Assembly (NCBI GenBank): GCA_011051475.1
Contig: DRLE01000057.1
Span: forward strand, 1 to 18,217
Direction: 5' to 3'
DNA length: 18,217 nucleotides
Origin: Gammaproteobacteria bacterium
GTDB taxonomy: Bacteria > Pseudomonadota > Gammaproteobacteria > SZUA-229
In this document: positions 6,553 through 14,211 of the stretch, piece by piece
Layout: the number at the start of each line of letters is the position of its first letter
How positions within the stretch are numbered: the first letter of the stretch is position 1
Notes under the pieces: model-generated
The model's input: the letters and a program-made list of their open reading frames with translations, nothing else
Databases searched by the model: none
Told to the model about the DNA's origin: nothing
Program-made: the position numbers and the translations under genes

Positions 6553-8799
6553 TCAAAAAGTGTCATAAGGATCCACATCCAGCGACCATCTCACCTTGCG
6601 CGCGCTTTTCATCTGCTGCAGCTGCGGTGCCAGCCAGCTCAGGAAGGGGTGCAGTTTCTTGCGCTGGTCGGACTGCAGCATAAGCTGGTAGCGGTAACGC
6701 CCGGCGCGGCGTTCCATGGGGGCGGGCAGCGGACCGAACAGGTCGATGTCCGGGTGCTCGATGGTTTCGGCCAGGTCAACGACCTGTTGCAGAAAGGCCT
6801 GCGCCGCCTGCGTGTCGACAGACTCGCAACGCAGCAGGGCAAGATGGCGCGCCGGCGGCAGACCGGCGGTCTTTCTTTCTTCCAGGGCGGCGCGGGCAAA
6901 GGCTTCGTAGCCTTCGTGCAGCAGCAGTTGCAGCAGCGGGTGCTCGGGATGGTGGGTCTGGATCAGGACTTCACCGGGTTTTTCCGCGCGCCCGGCGCGC
7001 CCCGATACCTGGGTAATCAACTGCGCGAGGTGCTCGGCGGCGCGAAAGTCGGCGCTGAACAGGGCCTGGTCGGTATCGAGAATGCAGACCAGGGTCAGAT
7101 TGGGAAAGTCATGGCCCTTGGCCAGCATCTGTGTGCCGACCAGAATGCCGCTTTCACCACTGTGCGCCTGCTCCAGTTTTTCCTGCAGGCTGCCTTTGGC
7201 GCGGGTGCTGTCACGGTCGATGCGGCTGACCCGGGTATCGGGAAAATACTGCTGCAGGAACTGCTCGATACGTTCGGTGCCGGCGCCGATGGCCAGCACA
7301 CTGTCGCTGCCGCAGTTTTCACAGTTCTGCGGTGCCGGGCGTTGCGCGCCGCAATGGTGGCAACGCAGTTCATTATGACGTTTATGATAGGTCATATGCG
7401 CGTCGCAGCGCTGGCACTGACTGCTCCAGCCACAGTCATGGCACATCAGTAGCGGTGAAAAGCCGCGTCGGTTGATAAACAGCAGTACCTGGCCCTGCTG
7501 CTTAAGGTGAATGCGGATGCGATCAAGCAGGGAGGAGGCCATGCCTTCATACAGCTGCAGGCTGCAGAGGTTCAGCAGGCGGATTTTCGGCAGAGGCTTT
7601 TTATTGGCGCGCTGCCTTAAATGATGCACCTGATAGCGCTGTTCATTAATATTGTTAAGGGTTTCCAGTGAAGGCGTGGCGCTGCCCAGCAGCACCGGGA
7701 TCTGATTGTTGCGGGCGCGTACAATAGCCAGATCGCGGGCATTATAGCGAAAGCCGTCCTGCTGTTTGTAGCTGCCGTCATGTTCCTCATCAACAATAAT
7801 CAGGCCGGGTTCGGGCATGGGTGTGAAGATCGATGAGCGCGTGCCGATAAGCAGACGTGCCTGGCCGCTGGCGGCCGCATGCCAGGCGGCATAGCGTTCC
7901 CGATCACTCATGCCCGAATGCAGCACGACCAGGGGGGCGTCAAGCCGCTGGCGAAAGCGTTGTGTCAGCTGCGGGGTAAGCCCGATTTCCGGCACCAGTA
8001 TCAGCACCTGTCGACCCTGGGCCAGGACTTTTTCACACAGTGCCAGGTAAACCTCGGTCTTGCCACTGCCGGTTATCCCGCTGAGGACGTGCACGGCGTG
8101 CTCGTCCTGCTGTCGGGCGATGGCTTCAATGGCATCGGTTTGTTCCGGATTCAATGGCGGCGGCTGGCTTTTTTCGGTTAGCGGCTCCAGTACAACGGGC
8201 CTGTACTGCTGTGTGATCAGTTTTTTCTGCAATAGCGCCCTGACAGCCGGCCGCCAGTTATCACATCGTTCGTTGAGTGCCTGCTCATTGAGGCCATGAG
8301 GCGCCTTTGCCAGCAGGCGGTATACTTCGGCCTGTCGGGGCGCGCGTTTGAGGGTGGCCAGGGTTTTTTCCAGTGTATCATCCCGGGTTTCTTCGATGCT
8401 GGCGGCAGTAGCGGCCTGTTCGGGCAGGTGCCAGCTGCGTATCTGCGGCGCAGAGGCATCCTCATTGCTGCGTAGATAGACCGGCAGTGCGGTTTGCAGC
8501 GCATCCCCCAGCGGGTGAACATAATACCGGGCCGCCCAGCGAACCAGCTCCATGATTTCATGACTGATCAGGCTCTGCGGGTCGAGTACTGTGGTAATCG
8601 CCCGCAGTTTGTCCTCGGGCAGTTCACTTTGCCGGTGTTCCTCCAGAATAAAGCCGATCAGCTTCTGGCGGCCAAAGGGAACGCGCACACGCATTCCTGC
8701 TTCAACGGCCTGGTTGAACACGGTTTCCGGCAGCCGGTAGTCAAAGGTTCTGTACAGCGGGCAGGGTACGGCTACTTTTATTATTCTGTCCTTTGGCAT
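6553..8799 (-). CDS. priA: Primosomal protein N' (replication restart helicase PriA)
   Basis: A 748-residue DEXH-box helicase that recognises stalled forks and reloads the replisome. It starts MPKDRIIKVAVPCPLYRTFDYRLP, the usual 3'-DNA-binding N-terminus. Walker A is GITGSGKTE (241-249) and Walker B is DEEH (337-340). The zinc-binding insertion carries eight cysteines at about C453, C456, C462, C465, C480, C483, C493 and C496. Motif V/VI appears as GTQMLAKGHDFPNLTLV and QVSGRAGRAEKPGEV. All key residues are intact. It is divergently oriented from the gene at 9716 across the DnaA-box-rich gap. Its start has only a weak ribosome binding site. Adjacency to argS and the SPOR gene is conserved in pseudomonads. 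Confidence 0.97.
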   Translation of the reverse strand: MPKDRIIKVAVPCPLYRTFDYRLPETVFNQAVEAGMRVRVPFGRQKLIGFILEEHRQSELPEDKLRAITTVLDPQSLISHEIMELVRWAARYYVHPLGDALQTALPVYLRSNEDASAPQIRSWHLPEQAATAASIEETRDDTLEKTLATLKRAPRQAEVYRLLAKAPHGLNEQALNERCDNWRPAVRALLQKKLITQQYRPVVLEPLTEKSQPPPLNPEQTDAIEAIARQQDEHAVHVLSGITGSGKTEVYLALCEKVLAQGRQVLILVPEIGLTPQLTQRFRQRLDAPLVVLHSGMSDRERYAAWHAAASGQARLLIGTRSSIFTPMPEPGLIIVDEEHDGSYKQQDGFRYNARDLAIVRARNNQIPVLLGSATPSLETLNNINEQRYQVHHLRQRANKKPLPKIRLLNLCSLQLYEGMASSLLDRIRIHLKQQGQVLLFINRRGFSPLLMCHDCGWSSQCQRCDAHMTYHKRHNELRCHHCGAQRPAPQNCENCGSDSVLAIGAGTERIEQFLQQYFPDTRVSRIDRDSTRAKGSLQEKLEQAHSGESGILVGTQMLAKGHDFPNLTLVCILDTDQALFSADFRAAEHLAQLITQVSGRAGRAEKPGEVLIQTHHPEHPLLQLLLHEGYEAFARAALEERKTAGLPPARHLALLRCESVDTQAAQAFLQQVVDLAETIEHPDIDLFGPLPAPMERRAGRYRYQLMLQSDQRKKLHPFLSWLAPQLQQMKSARKVRWSLDVDPYDTF

Positions 8800-9031
8800 T
8801 AATGATGTGTTCTTGCTGGGATTTGGGCCGGTTTGAGTGCTGCCGTTTTTCCTGGTTGGGTTGTCGCCTGGAAAGTCAGGCTGTGCGATTACGGCCGGGA
8901 AAGGCTCGATTCTACTGTATATTGCAGCCGGTTTTTGCCTGTTTTTATACCGAAAACAGTGTTGCCGGCAACGGGTGCCTGTATAGCGACTTTTTAACCT
9001 GTGGATAAGTAGCCAGGTATCTGATTAATCC

Positions 9032-9052
9032 TGTGGATAACTCTGTGGGTAA
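9032..9052 (-). promoter_or_regulatory. Paired DnaA boxes, left pair
   Basis: TGTGGATAA at 9032-9040 followed by TGTGGGTAA at 9044-9052, start to start 12 bases. A further exact box lies 32 bases upstream at 9000-9008. Boxes are on the minus strand. The pair is nearly repeated at 9346-9366 with the same spacing. Confidence 0.65.
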
Positions 9053-9219
9053 TTGTGTTACCAGAATTCTGGAAAGTTGACCAGTATTTTTTTTGTAATA
9101 AATATTAAAAAAATATGACAATAATAAGTTTATTGATTACAAAGGGTTGCGAATGTTGGCTCTATTATTATAGAGCGAAAAACAGACTTGACCGGACAGT
9201 GAAAATATGATTTTCAGGG

Positions 9220-9228
9220 TGTGTATAA
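9220..9228 (-). promoter_or_regulatory. DnaA box, TTATACACA type
   Basis: TGTGTATAA on the plus strand, which is TTATACACA on the minus strand and fits the TTWTNCACA consensus. It lies between the left and right box pairs in the same orientation. Confidence 0.5.
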
Positions 9229-9345
9229 GTACTTTCTGTTACAGTGCTGGCGATTGCGATTTAGGTCTCTGTCTTCATGAAAATTCTAGCTTCCGTGCTT
9301 TAAGTTACTAAAAATTCGTATAAAAGCCGAGTTACTCACAAAATC

Positions 9346-9366
9346 TGTGGATAACTTTGTGGAAAA
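9346..9366 (-). promoter_or_regulatory. Paired DnaA boxes, right pair
   Basis: An exact TGTGGATAA (9346-9354) and TGTGGAAAA (9358-9366), start to start 12 bases, as in the left pair; the three-base linker differs at one position (CTT against CTC). A TTACTCACA at 9332-9340, one mismatch from consensus, lies just upstream in the opposite orientation. Confidence 0.65.
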
Positions 9367-9715
9367 CAAAAAAATATGGTCGAATTGTTACGATAAAAAT
9401 AGCGTTTTCGTTAGTTTGGTCAAAAAATGAGCATAAATTTTTATTTTAGTATATTCAGGTACTTAGCGTTATTTTTACAGGCTTTAACTGTTGATAAAGC
9501 CGCGGTTGGAGAAAACGGGTGGCGTATATTAGCGTTCGATAATCAGCTTGTGCACAACTGACATTTTTACAGCAAAATAACAGCGACTTAGGGATTAAAA
9601 CAAACATTTAATCGTTGTTGAAATGCCGCCGACAAGTTTTGCTAAAGTAGGACCTGCGGATTATGCTGATAAAGCATGTCATTGCGTCACTCAGAGGAAT
9701 AACAACGGGAATCTT

Positions 9716-10594
9716 ATGAGCCACTGGCAAAGCATTGAATCACATATCGGTGAAGTCACCGGCCAGCCTTTTTCCGTGAAAAGCGCAAGCGTGGCCGGTG
9801 GCGGCAGTATTAACAGTGCCAGCGTACTTTCTGACGGTGAGCGACGTTATTTTGTCAAAACCAATCGTAGCGGTCGCCTGGCCATGTTCGAGGCCGAGGC
9901 GCGCGGCCTGCTGGCGCTGGCCGGCAGCCATACCATTAGGGTGCCACAGGCTGTCTGTTACGGGGATGATGGTGAGCGCAGTTATATTGTTCTGGAATAT
10001 CTTGATCTGACCGGCTCGGCTGACCAGCAGACGCTGGGTGAACAACTTGCCGCCATGCATCATGTCACCGCCGGTGCTTTCGGTTGGGAAATCGACAATA
10101 CCATCGGCTCCACGCATCAGCCCAATCCCTGGACGCCTGACTGGCTGGATTTCTGGCGTGAACACCGCCTGGGTTACCAGTTACGCCTGGCGGCACAAAA
10201 CGGTTATGGTGGCGAGCTGCAGTCACTGGGCGAGCAGCTGCTGGCGGCCATGCCGGTTCTGTTTGCAGGGCGCACCGTGCTGGCCTCCATGCTGCACGGC
10301 GATCTCTGGGGTGGCAATGTCGGCGGCCTGAAAGACGGTACCCCGGTTATTTTCGATCCGGCCTTTTATTATGGCGACCGTGAGGCCGATATCGCCATGA
10401 CCTATGTGTTCGGTGGCTTTACGCCCCGGTTCTATGATGCCTATAACAGCGTCTACCCGCTGGAGGACGGTTTTGCCCTGCGCAGAACCTTCTATAATAT
10501 CTATCACATTATCAATCACCTCAATATGTTCGGCGGCGGCTACCATGGTCAGGCCATTCATATGATGGAGCAGGTGCTGGCGGAACTCCGCTAG
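9716..10594 (+). CDS. Fructosamine kinase family protein
   Basis: A cytoplasmic kinase of the fructosamine-kinase/ketosamine-3-kinase family (aminoglycoside phosphotransferase fold). Family members phosphorylate sugar adducts on protein lysines so that they break down, a protein deglycation role. With the start at 9716 the protein is 292 residues, the usual family length. An upstream in-frame ATG at 9623 would add 31 residues without family resemblance. Seen motifs: GGGSIN near the nucleotide loop, YFVKTN (ATP-binding Lys), the catalytic loop HGDLWGGN (194-201) with D196 as probable base, and the Mg-binding region FDPAFYYGDREADIAM (D214). The exact substrate is not determined by sequence. It is the first rightward gene after the DnaA-box region, and a 169-base gap separates it from the next. 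Confidence 0.9.
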   Translation: MSHWQSIESHIGEVTGQPFSVKSASVAGGGSINSASVLSDGERRYFVKTNRSGRLAMFEAEARGLLALAGSHTIRVPQAVCYGDDGERSYIVLEYLDLTGSADQQTLGEQLAAMHHVTAGAFGWEIDNTIGSTHQPNPWTPDWLDFWREHRLGYQLRLAAQNGYGGELQSLGEQLLAAMPVLFAGRTVLASMLHGDLWGGNVGGLKDGTPVIFDPAFYYGDREADIAMTYVFGGFTPRFYDAYNSVYPLEDGFALRRTFYNIYHIINHLNMFGGGYHGQAIHMMEQVLAELR

Positions 10595-10675
10595 GGCCGG
10601 TTAATCCGGATCACGCTGTTGTATCTCGTCTTTACCCTGTCCTTTTCGGAAGGATGTTTCAGTGGTGCGTGACAG

Positions 10676-10692
10676 TGCGACACTATGTCGCA
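10676..10692. promoter_or_regulatory. Candidate RegA/PrrA/RegR operator
   Basis: TGCGACACTATGTCGCA is a perfect 7-bp inverted repeat around a three-base centre. It matches the RegR box as I remember it (GNGRCRTTNNGNCGC) at all but one specified position. Extra half-site-like words lie close by (GCGTGACA at 10668-10675 and GTCGTATCGC at 10701-10710). It is about 70 bases upstream of the lipoprotein start and directly ahead of a weak possible promoter (TTCCCA 10693-10698, 18-base spacer, TAATAT 10717-10722). A RegA-like regulator is encoded at 15841, which makes the assignment attractive but still inferred. Confidence 0.6.
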
Positions 10693-10719
10693 TTCCCAGT
10701 GTCGTATCGCATCTCTAAT

Positions 10720-10733
10720 ATATTGCGCAATAT
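10720..10733. promoter_or_regulatory. 14-bp perfect palindrome near the lipoprotein promoter
   Basis: ATATTGCGCAATAT is a perfect palindrome 30 bases before the start of the lipoprotein gene. It overlaps the likely -10/+1 area and could be a second operator, for a repressor. No factor can be named. Confidence 0.4.
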
Positions 10734-10763
10734 CAATCATGACTTTACAGACGAGAGATGTTT

Positions 10764-12359
10764 ATGCGCTTTATATCAGTACGAGGAATACAACAGTTAT
10801 TAGTAATGGTTTTTATGGCCGGCCTGCTGTCCGCCTGCGGAAGCGGTGGCAGTAGCAGTGGCGCCGCTGTCACGACAATAACAGGGAGTGTTGTGGCGGC
10901 CCCGGTAGCCGGCGCCGCTCTGACGGTAAAAGACAGTAATGGCAACACCCTTGCCGGACCGGTGACCACGGCGGCTGATGGTTCTTACAGCATTAATGTT
11001 CCTGCCAGCGCATTGCAGGGCTTGCTGGTATTTGAATCTACCGGAGGTCAGTACACCGACGAGGCCAGCGGTGCGAGCACGAATGCCGGTAGTCTGACAG
11101 CCATGCTTGAGGCTTCATCAATGGGCACTGCAGTGCATCTGACGCCGGCTTCAACCATCGTGCATCAGCTGGTTGCGCAGCATGGTCTGAGTCTGTCGGA
11201 GGCGAAAGCCCGGTTTAAAAACGCCTTTGGTTTTGATATTGACACTGCCATCAGGCCGGAAGATGCCGCAGCGCCTTCTGCTGATGCCGGTAAAACCGAA
11301 AAACTGGCAGGGCTGCGTGCGGCCGCATTCAGCCAGCTTACCGCTGACCTGGGACTGAATGCCGAAGAGCAGTTTGCATTGCTCGGGGCGCTGGCCGAGG
11401 ATCTTGCCGATGGCGACCTCGATGGCACGGGTATCGCCGGTGCCGTCGCCGTTAACAGCATGACAATGCCCGAAGATATCCAGAGCCGGTTTACCCGGGC
11501 CATGATGAGCTTCCATGAAAAAGGCACGGACGGGCTGGACAGTGATCAGATCGGCGTGCCGGTGTTTGCCAAAGTGGCAATGAGCGCGTCCTACAGGGTG
11601 GAATATATCCCGGGCGCGATGAAGGCAATGGAAGGCAAAACCATGTTTACCCTGCGTATCAGTGATGGCAGTGGTGCGGCAGTCAGTGGCTTGACACCGA
11701 AGCTGATGCCAAAGATGCATATGGCCTCCGGTATGAAGCACAGCGCGCCGACCACCGGCTGCACGGAAAACGCGCAAACGGCGGGTGATTATAACTGCAC
11801 GGTCTATTACCTGATGCCTTCCACCATGGCTGGCGGTATGTCCATGGGCTACTGGGAGCTGAAGGTCATGCCCGACATGAGCGAGTCGGTGACTTTCTAT
11901 CCGCAGGTCATGATGGCCATGGGCGATACGCCCAAGGTAAAAGTCAAAGGCCAGACAGATGTCATCAAGGATATGATGGGCATGGATGAGAAGCGCAATT
12001 ACTATATCTTCAAAGACGGCCTGAGAGGAACCGGCCCTTATACCCTGACCCTGTTTATTGCCGCCAAGGAAACCATGATGGACTTCCCTGCCGTTATAGT
12101 CGGTAATACGCTGCAGTCTGGCATGGGTGGAACACCGCTGCTGGTGAGCAGTGTGAATGTTGCGGTAACGGCCAATGGCACGCCCGTCGGTAATGCAACA
12201 GACAATACCGATGGCACATGGAGCATTGATCTGAACCTGAACAGTGGTGTTGCCAATACAGTAGAAGTCGAACTGTCTGTAAACGGCGAACGAAAAACCT
12301 CCGATGGTACCGATACCGGTCTGAACGGAAAATTCACCATTACGCCAGGCGGAATGTAG
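10764..12359 (+). CDS. Methionine-rich lipoprotein with YtkA-like central domain
   Basis: A 531-residue exported lipoprotein. The signal peptide ends in the lipobox LLSAC with C25 as lipidation site. I chose the ATG at 10764 over 10758 because GAGAG then sits six bases before it. After a Gly/Ser linker, about residues 35-100 resemble a carboxypeptidase-regulatory-like beta domain (GSVVAAPVAGAALTVKDSNG). A helical segment follows. Residues 273-440 hold 22 methionines in clusters (MPKMHMASGMKH, VMPDM, MMAMG, DMMGM), plus C333 and C345, which may pair. The pattern around GAAVSGLTPKL and GYWELKV recalls the YtkA/FixH fold. A C-terminal Ig-like domain ends the protein. Met/His clusters suggest Cu(I) binding, which is inference. 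It is the first gene of a four-gene cluster. Confidence 0.72.
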   Translation: MRFISVRGIQQLLVMVFMAGLLSACGSGGSSSGAAVTTITGSVVAAPVAGAALTVKDSNGNTLAGPVTTAADGSYSINVPASALQGLLVFESTGGQYTDEASGASTNAGSLTAMLEASSMGTAVHLTPASTIVHQLVAQHGLSLSEAKARFKNAFGFDIDTAIRPEDAAAPSADAGKTEKLAGLRAAAFSQLTADLGLNAEEQFALLGALAEDLADGDLDGTGIAGAVAVNSMTMPEDIQSRFTRAMMSFHEKGTDGLDSDQIGVPVFAKVAMSASYRVEYIPGAMKAMEGKTMFTLRISDGSGAAVSGLTPKLMPKMHMASGMKHSAPTTGCTENAQTAGDYNCTVYYLMPSTMAGGMSMGYWELKVMPDMSESVTFYPQVMMAMGDTPKVKVKGQTDVIKDMMGMDEKRNYYIFKDGLRGTGPYTLTLFIAAKETMMDFPAVIVGNTLQSGMGGTPLLVSSVNVAVTANGTPVGNATDNTDGTWSIDLNLNSGVANTVEVELSVNGERKTSDGTDTGLNGKFTITPGGM

Positions 12360-12365
12360 GCTGAG

Positions 12366-13352
12366 ATGTTTACTTTCAGAAACAGGATGGTTCCTTTCGC
12401 AGGGGCCATCTGTTATTTATCACTGGCGCTGTTTTCACAGCCGGCATCAGCGGCTTCCTGCTGCGGCGGCGGCTCGGCCACATCACTGGTGCTGCCCAAG
12501 TTTTCACAGTCAATGTGGGATGTGGCTGTAAGTATGGAAAACTATAACGGTTTCTGGGACAGTGACGGCATCTACCGGGATGATCCGCCCGATACCGACC
12601 TTAACCAGTACCGGCTCAGCCTGGGTTATGCCATGCGCCTGGGTTCCCGCTGGCAGGCTGCGGTGGTAATGCCCTATGTCTGGAACAGTAACCAGTATAC
12701 CGGCCTGTCTTCCAGCACCCGCGGACTGGGTGATATGACCCTGGGATTGACCTATGAAGCCTTCGACGATATCAAGTGCGTATGGAAAGTGCGAAACTGG
12801 CAGGATATGGTGCCGGCAATCTATTACGGTCTGGCACTTACCGTGCCGACCGGGATTTCGCCCTACGATAATGTTGCAAACAGTTTCGATATTACCGGCC
12901 GGGGCTTCTATCGCCTCGATGCCAACCTGCTGCTGGACAAAACCATCTATCCCTGGACCGCGACCCTGCTGATGAGCTATGGCCGTTATCTTGAGCGTGA
13001 CGTCAACCGTGAATACGGGAATTATGTCGAGCCCTATCGCAAGCAGCTTGGCGACCGCTTCCAGGCAACGGCTTCATTGGGTTATGGCGTATCGCTGGAA
13101 AACATGGCGACGGTAACACTCAGTCTGGCCTATGCGCACCTGCAGGAGGATGCCGGCAAGGTTGCCGGTGGTACCGATTTCAGCACCGAGATGGAAAAGA
13201 ACTCGGTCTCGGCAACGCTGGCCTATGCCAATATGGACAAGGACTGGATATTCAAGATGATCTGGAGCCATGCCAGCCCCTACAGTGGCCACGGCAGGAA
13301 TTTTCCGGTGACCGATATTGTTACCATGGAGGTCAGTCATGTCTTCCATTAA
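12366..13352 (+). CDS. Outer-membrane beta-barrel protein with SCCGGG mature N-terminus
   Basis: A 328-residue protein with a Sec signal peptide ending near PASA (residue about 29) and a mature end beginning ASCCGGG (C32, C33). The rest alternates polar and hydrophobic residues with many aromatic girdle positions, as in a beta-barrel. Recurrent strands include YRLSLGYAMRL, WQAAVVMPYVW, IYYGLALTVPTG and the closing VTMEVSHVF. I do not recognise a named family; it resembles putative outer-membrane transporters of the MetA-pathway/phenol type in outline only. Vicinal cysteines at the periplasmic end could bind metal or form a disulfide with the thioredoxin-like protein next door. It starts six bases after the lipoprotein stop and its end overlaps the next gene by 14 bases, so the genes are co-translated. 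Confidence 0.75.
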   Translation: MFTFRNRMVPFAGAICYLSLALFSQPASAASCCGGGSATSLVLPKFSQSMWDVAVSMENYNGFWDSDGIYRDDPPDTDLNQYRLSLGYAMRLGSRWQAAVVMPYVWNSNQYTGLSSSTRGLGDMTLGLTYEAFDDIKCVWKVRNWQDMVPAIYYGLALTVPTGISPYDNVANSFDITGRGFYRLDANLLLDKTIYPWTATLLMSYGRYLERDVNREYGNYVEPYRKQLGDRFQATASLGYGVSLENMATVTLSLAYAHLQEDAGKVAGGTDFSTEMEKNSVSATLAYANMDKDWIFKMIWSHASPYSGHGRNFPVTDIVTMEVSHVFH

Positions 13353-13890
13353 GTTCAGATATGCACTGCTTCTGCTGATCGGCATGCTGCTGTCGGCATG
13401 TGGCGATATGACGGATGATCTGCTGCCTTCGGGTGATGACAAGCGACCGCCGGTTGAAGAAGGCACATCGGGTACACAGGTCGGGCAGCAGGCGCCGGAT
13501 TTCAGTCTGTACGATACCCTGGGAAATTCCCGCGGGCTGTATACCGAGCTGGCCACGGCCGAAGCCGTGGTGCTGTACTTTAATATGTGGTGTCCTATCT
13601 GTGATGCCCATGCCAGTCATATGCGCGCCGATATTATGCCGGCGTTCCCCAATGTGCAGTTTTTCCTGGTGGACTATGTGACCGGTTCAATTACGGATTC
13701 GCGGGCAGCCCAGGAAGCCAATGGTTACACTGACATGGATGTGCTGGTAGACATCGGGCAGGAACAGTTTGATGCCTATCGCGCCTCCATGGGTACGACA
13801 GTGGTTATTGATACTGCCGGTATCGTGCAGATGAATGAAGATTACAAGGATGGTGCCAGGCTGCGCTCGACACTGGAGCAGCTGCCATGA
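13339..13890 (+). CDS. TlpA/ResA-like thioredoxin-fold lipoprotein
   Basis: A 183-residue redoxin. The signal peptide ends in LLSAC, with C21 as the lipidated residue. An acidic linker precedes the thioredoxin fold, which starts at GQQAPDFSLYDTLGN (about 49-63). The active site is MWCPICDAH with C85 and C88 (CPIC). The peptide APDF and the following LYTELATAEAVVLYFN are typical of TlpA/ResA/AhpC-TSA type proteins. These reduce or oxidise thiols of cytochromes and copper sites in the periplasm. It is not SCO1/SenC, which has CxxxC. The start at 13339 is fixed by GGAGG six bases upstream. It overlaps the barrel gene by 14 bases and the cytochrome gene by ATGA. Confidence 0.88.
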   Translation: MSSIKFRYALLLLIGMLLSACGDMTDDLLPSGDDKRPPVEEGTSGTQVGQQAPDFSLYDTLGNSRGLYTELATAEAVVLYFNMWCPICDAHASHMRADIMPAFPNVQFFLVDYVTGSITDSRAAQEANGYTDMDVLVDIGQEQFDAYRASMGTTVVIDTAGIVQMNEDYKDGARLRSTLEQLP

Positions 13891-14165
13891 GAAGAACAGC
13901 CGGCGTTTTTATCCTTTTATTATTGACCGGCACGGTTCTGGCGCAGGAAGCAGCAAGGGAAACCGACGCTTACAGTGGCCAGATCCTGTTTGAAGCGCGA
14001 TGCATGCTGTGTCATCAACTGCCGGAACCCGGTGCCCTCTCGTCCAGGCAATGGCAGTATGTGATGAAAACCATGCAGAAGCGCATGAAGCAGCGCGGCA
14101 TGGTGCCGCTGACCGAGGAGGAGCAGGCAAAAGTACTGCAATACCTTTCATCAAAAGCAAACTAG
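13887..14165 (+). CDS. Small periplasmic c-type cytochrome
   Basis: A 92-residue monohaem cytochrome c. The signal peptide ends around VLAQ (residue 19-20). The haem site is CMLCH (C39, C42, H43). M72 in RGMVPL is the likely distal ligand, followed by the closing helix EEEQAKVLQYLSSK. The short CHQLPEPGALSSRQWQYVM region recalls small cytochromes annotated as redox partners of larger complexes. It overlaps the thioredoxin-like gene by four bases (ATGA) and is the last gene of the cluster; haem attachment and the CPIC protein may be linked functionally. The MITE-like element begins 46 bases after its stop and may terminate transcription. Confidence 0.88.
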   Translation: MRRTAGVFILLLLTGTVLAQEAARETDAYSGQILFEARCMLCHQLPEPGALSSRQWQYVMKTMQKRMKQRGMVPLTEEEQAKVLQYLSSKAN

Positions 14166-14211
14166 GGTATGTTGCACCGGGTATGTGATGGTAATCGCTG
14201 CAAACTTCGTG

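Larger units (their letters stand above)
8800..9715. other. Candidate replication origin: AT-rich gap with DnaA-box cluster
   Basis: A long gap without a credible gene, much richer in A+T than its surroundings, especially 9080-9180 and 9360-9480. It holds a cluster of 9-mers matching the DnaA box (TTWTNCACA), all in the same orientation and reading TGTGGATAA or similar on the plus strand. Exact matches to TTATCCACA lie at 9000-9008, 9032-9040 and 9346-9354. Other consensus matches are at 9220-9228 (TGTGTATAA) and 9358-9366 (TGTGGAAAA). One-mismatch boxes lie at 9044-9052 and 9489-9497. The AT-rich tract at 9086-9136 could be an unwinding element. Genes on both flanks run away from it. No dnaA, gidA or rpmH is in view, so a non-origin DnaA-binding locus remains possible. 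Confidence 0.55.

Noticed and set aside
5944..7452. Plus-strand open frame of 502 codons
   Set aside because: It crosses antisense through argS, the CACAGAG repeat and priA; it has no domain and no plausible start signal.
8793..9008. 71-codon plus-strand frame in the gap after priA
   Set aside because: It overlaps the priA start, is Cys/Phe-rich without pattern and ends in a DnaA box; no evidence of coding.
9000..9366. Repeated TGTGGATAA words as a CRISPR or iteron array
   Set aside because: The spacing is irregular, the repeats are only 9 bases long and no rep or cas gene is near; DnaA boxes explain them better.
9623..9715. Longer N-terminus for the fructosamine kinase
   Set aside because: The extra 31 residues do not resemble the family; the ATG at 9716 gives the standard length.
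10595..10630. Terminator after the fructosamine kinase gene (CCGG TTAA TCCGG)
   Set aside because: The stem is only four to five pairs and no T-tract follows.
13339..13890. SCO1/SenC copper chaperone, as often found beside RegBA
   Set aside because: The motif is CPIC (CxxC) rather than CxxxC, so a TlpA/ResA-like assignment fits better.
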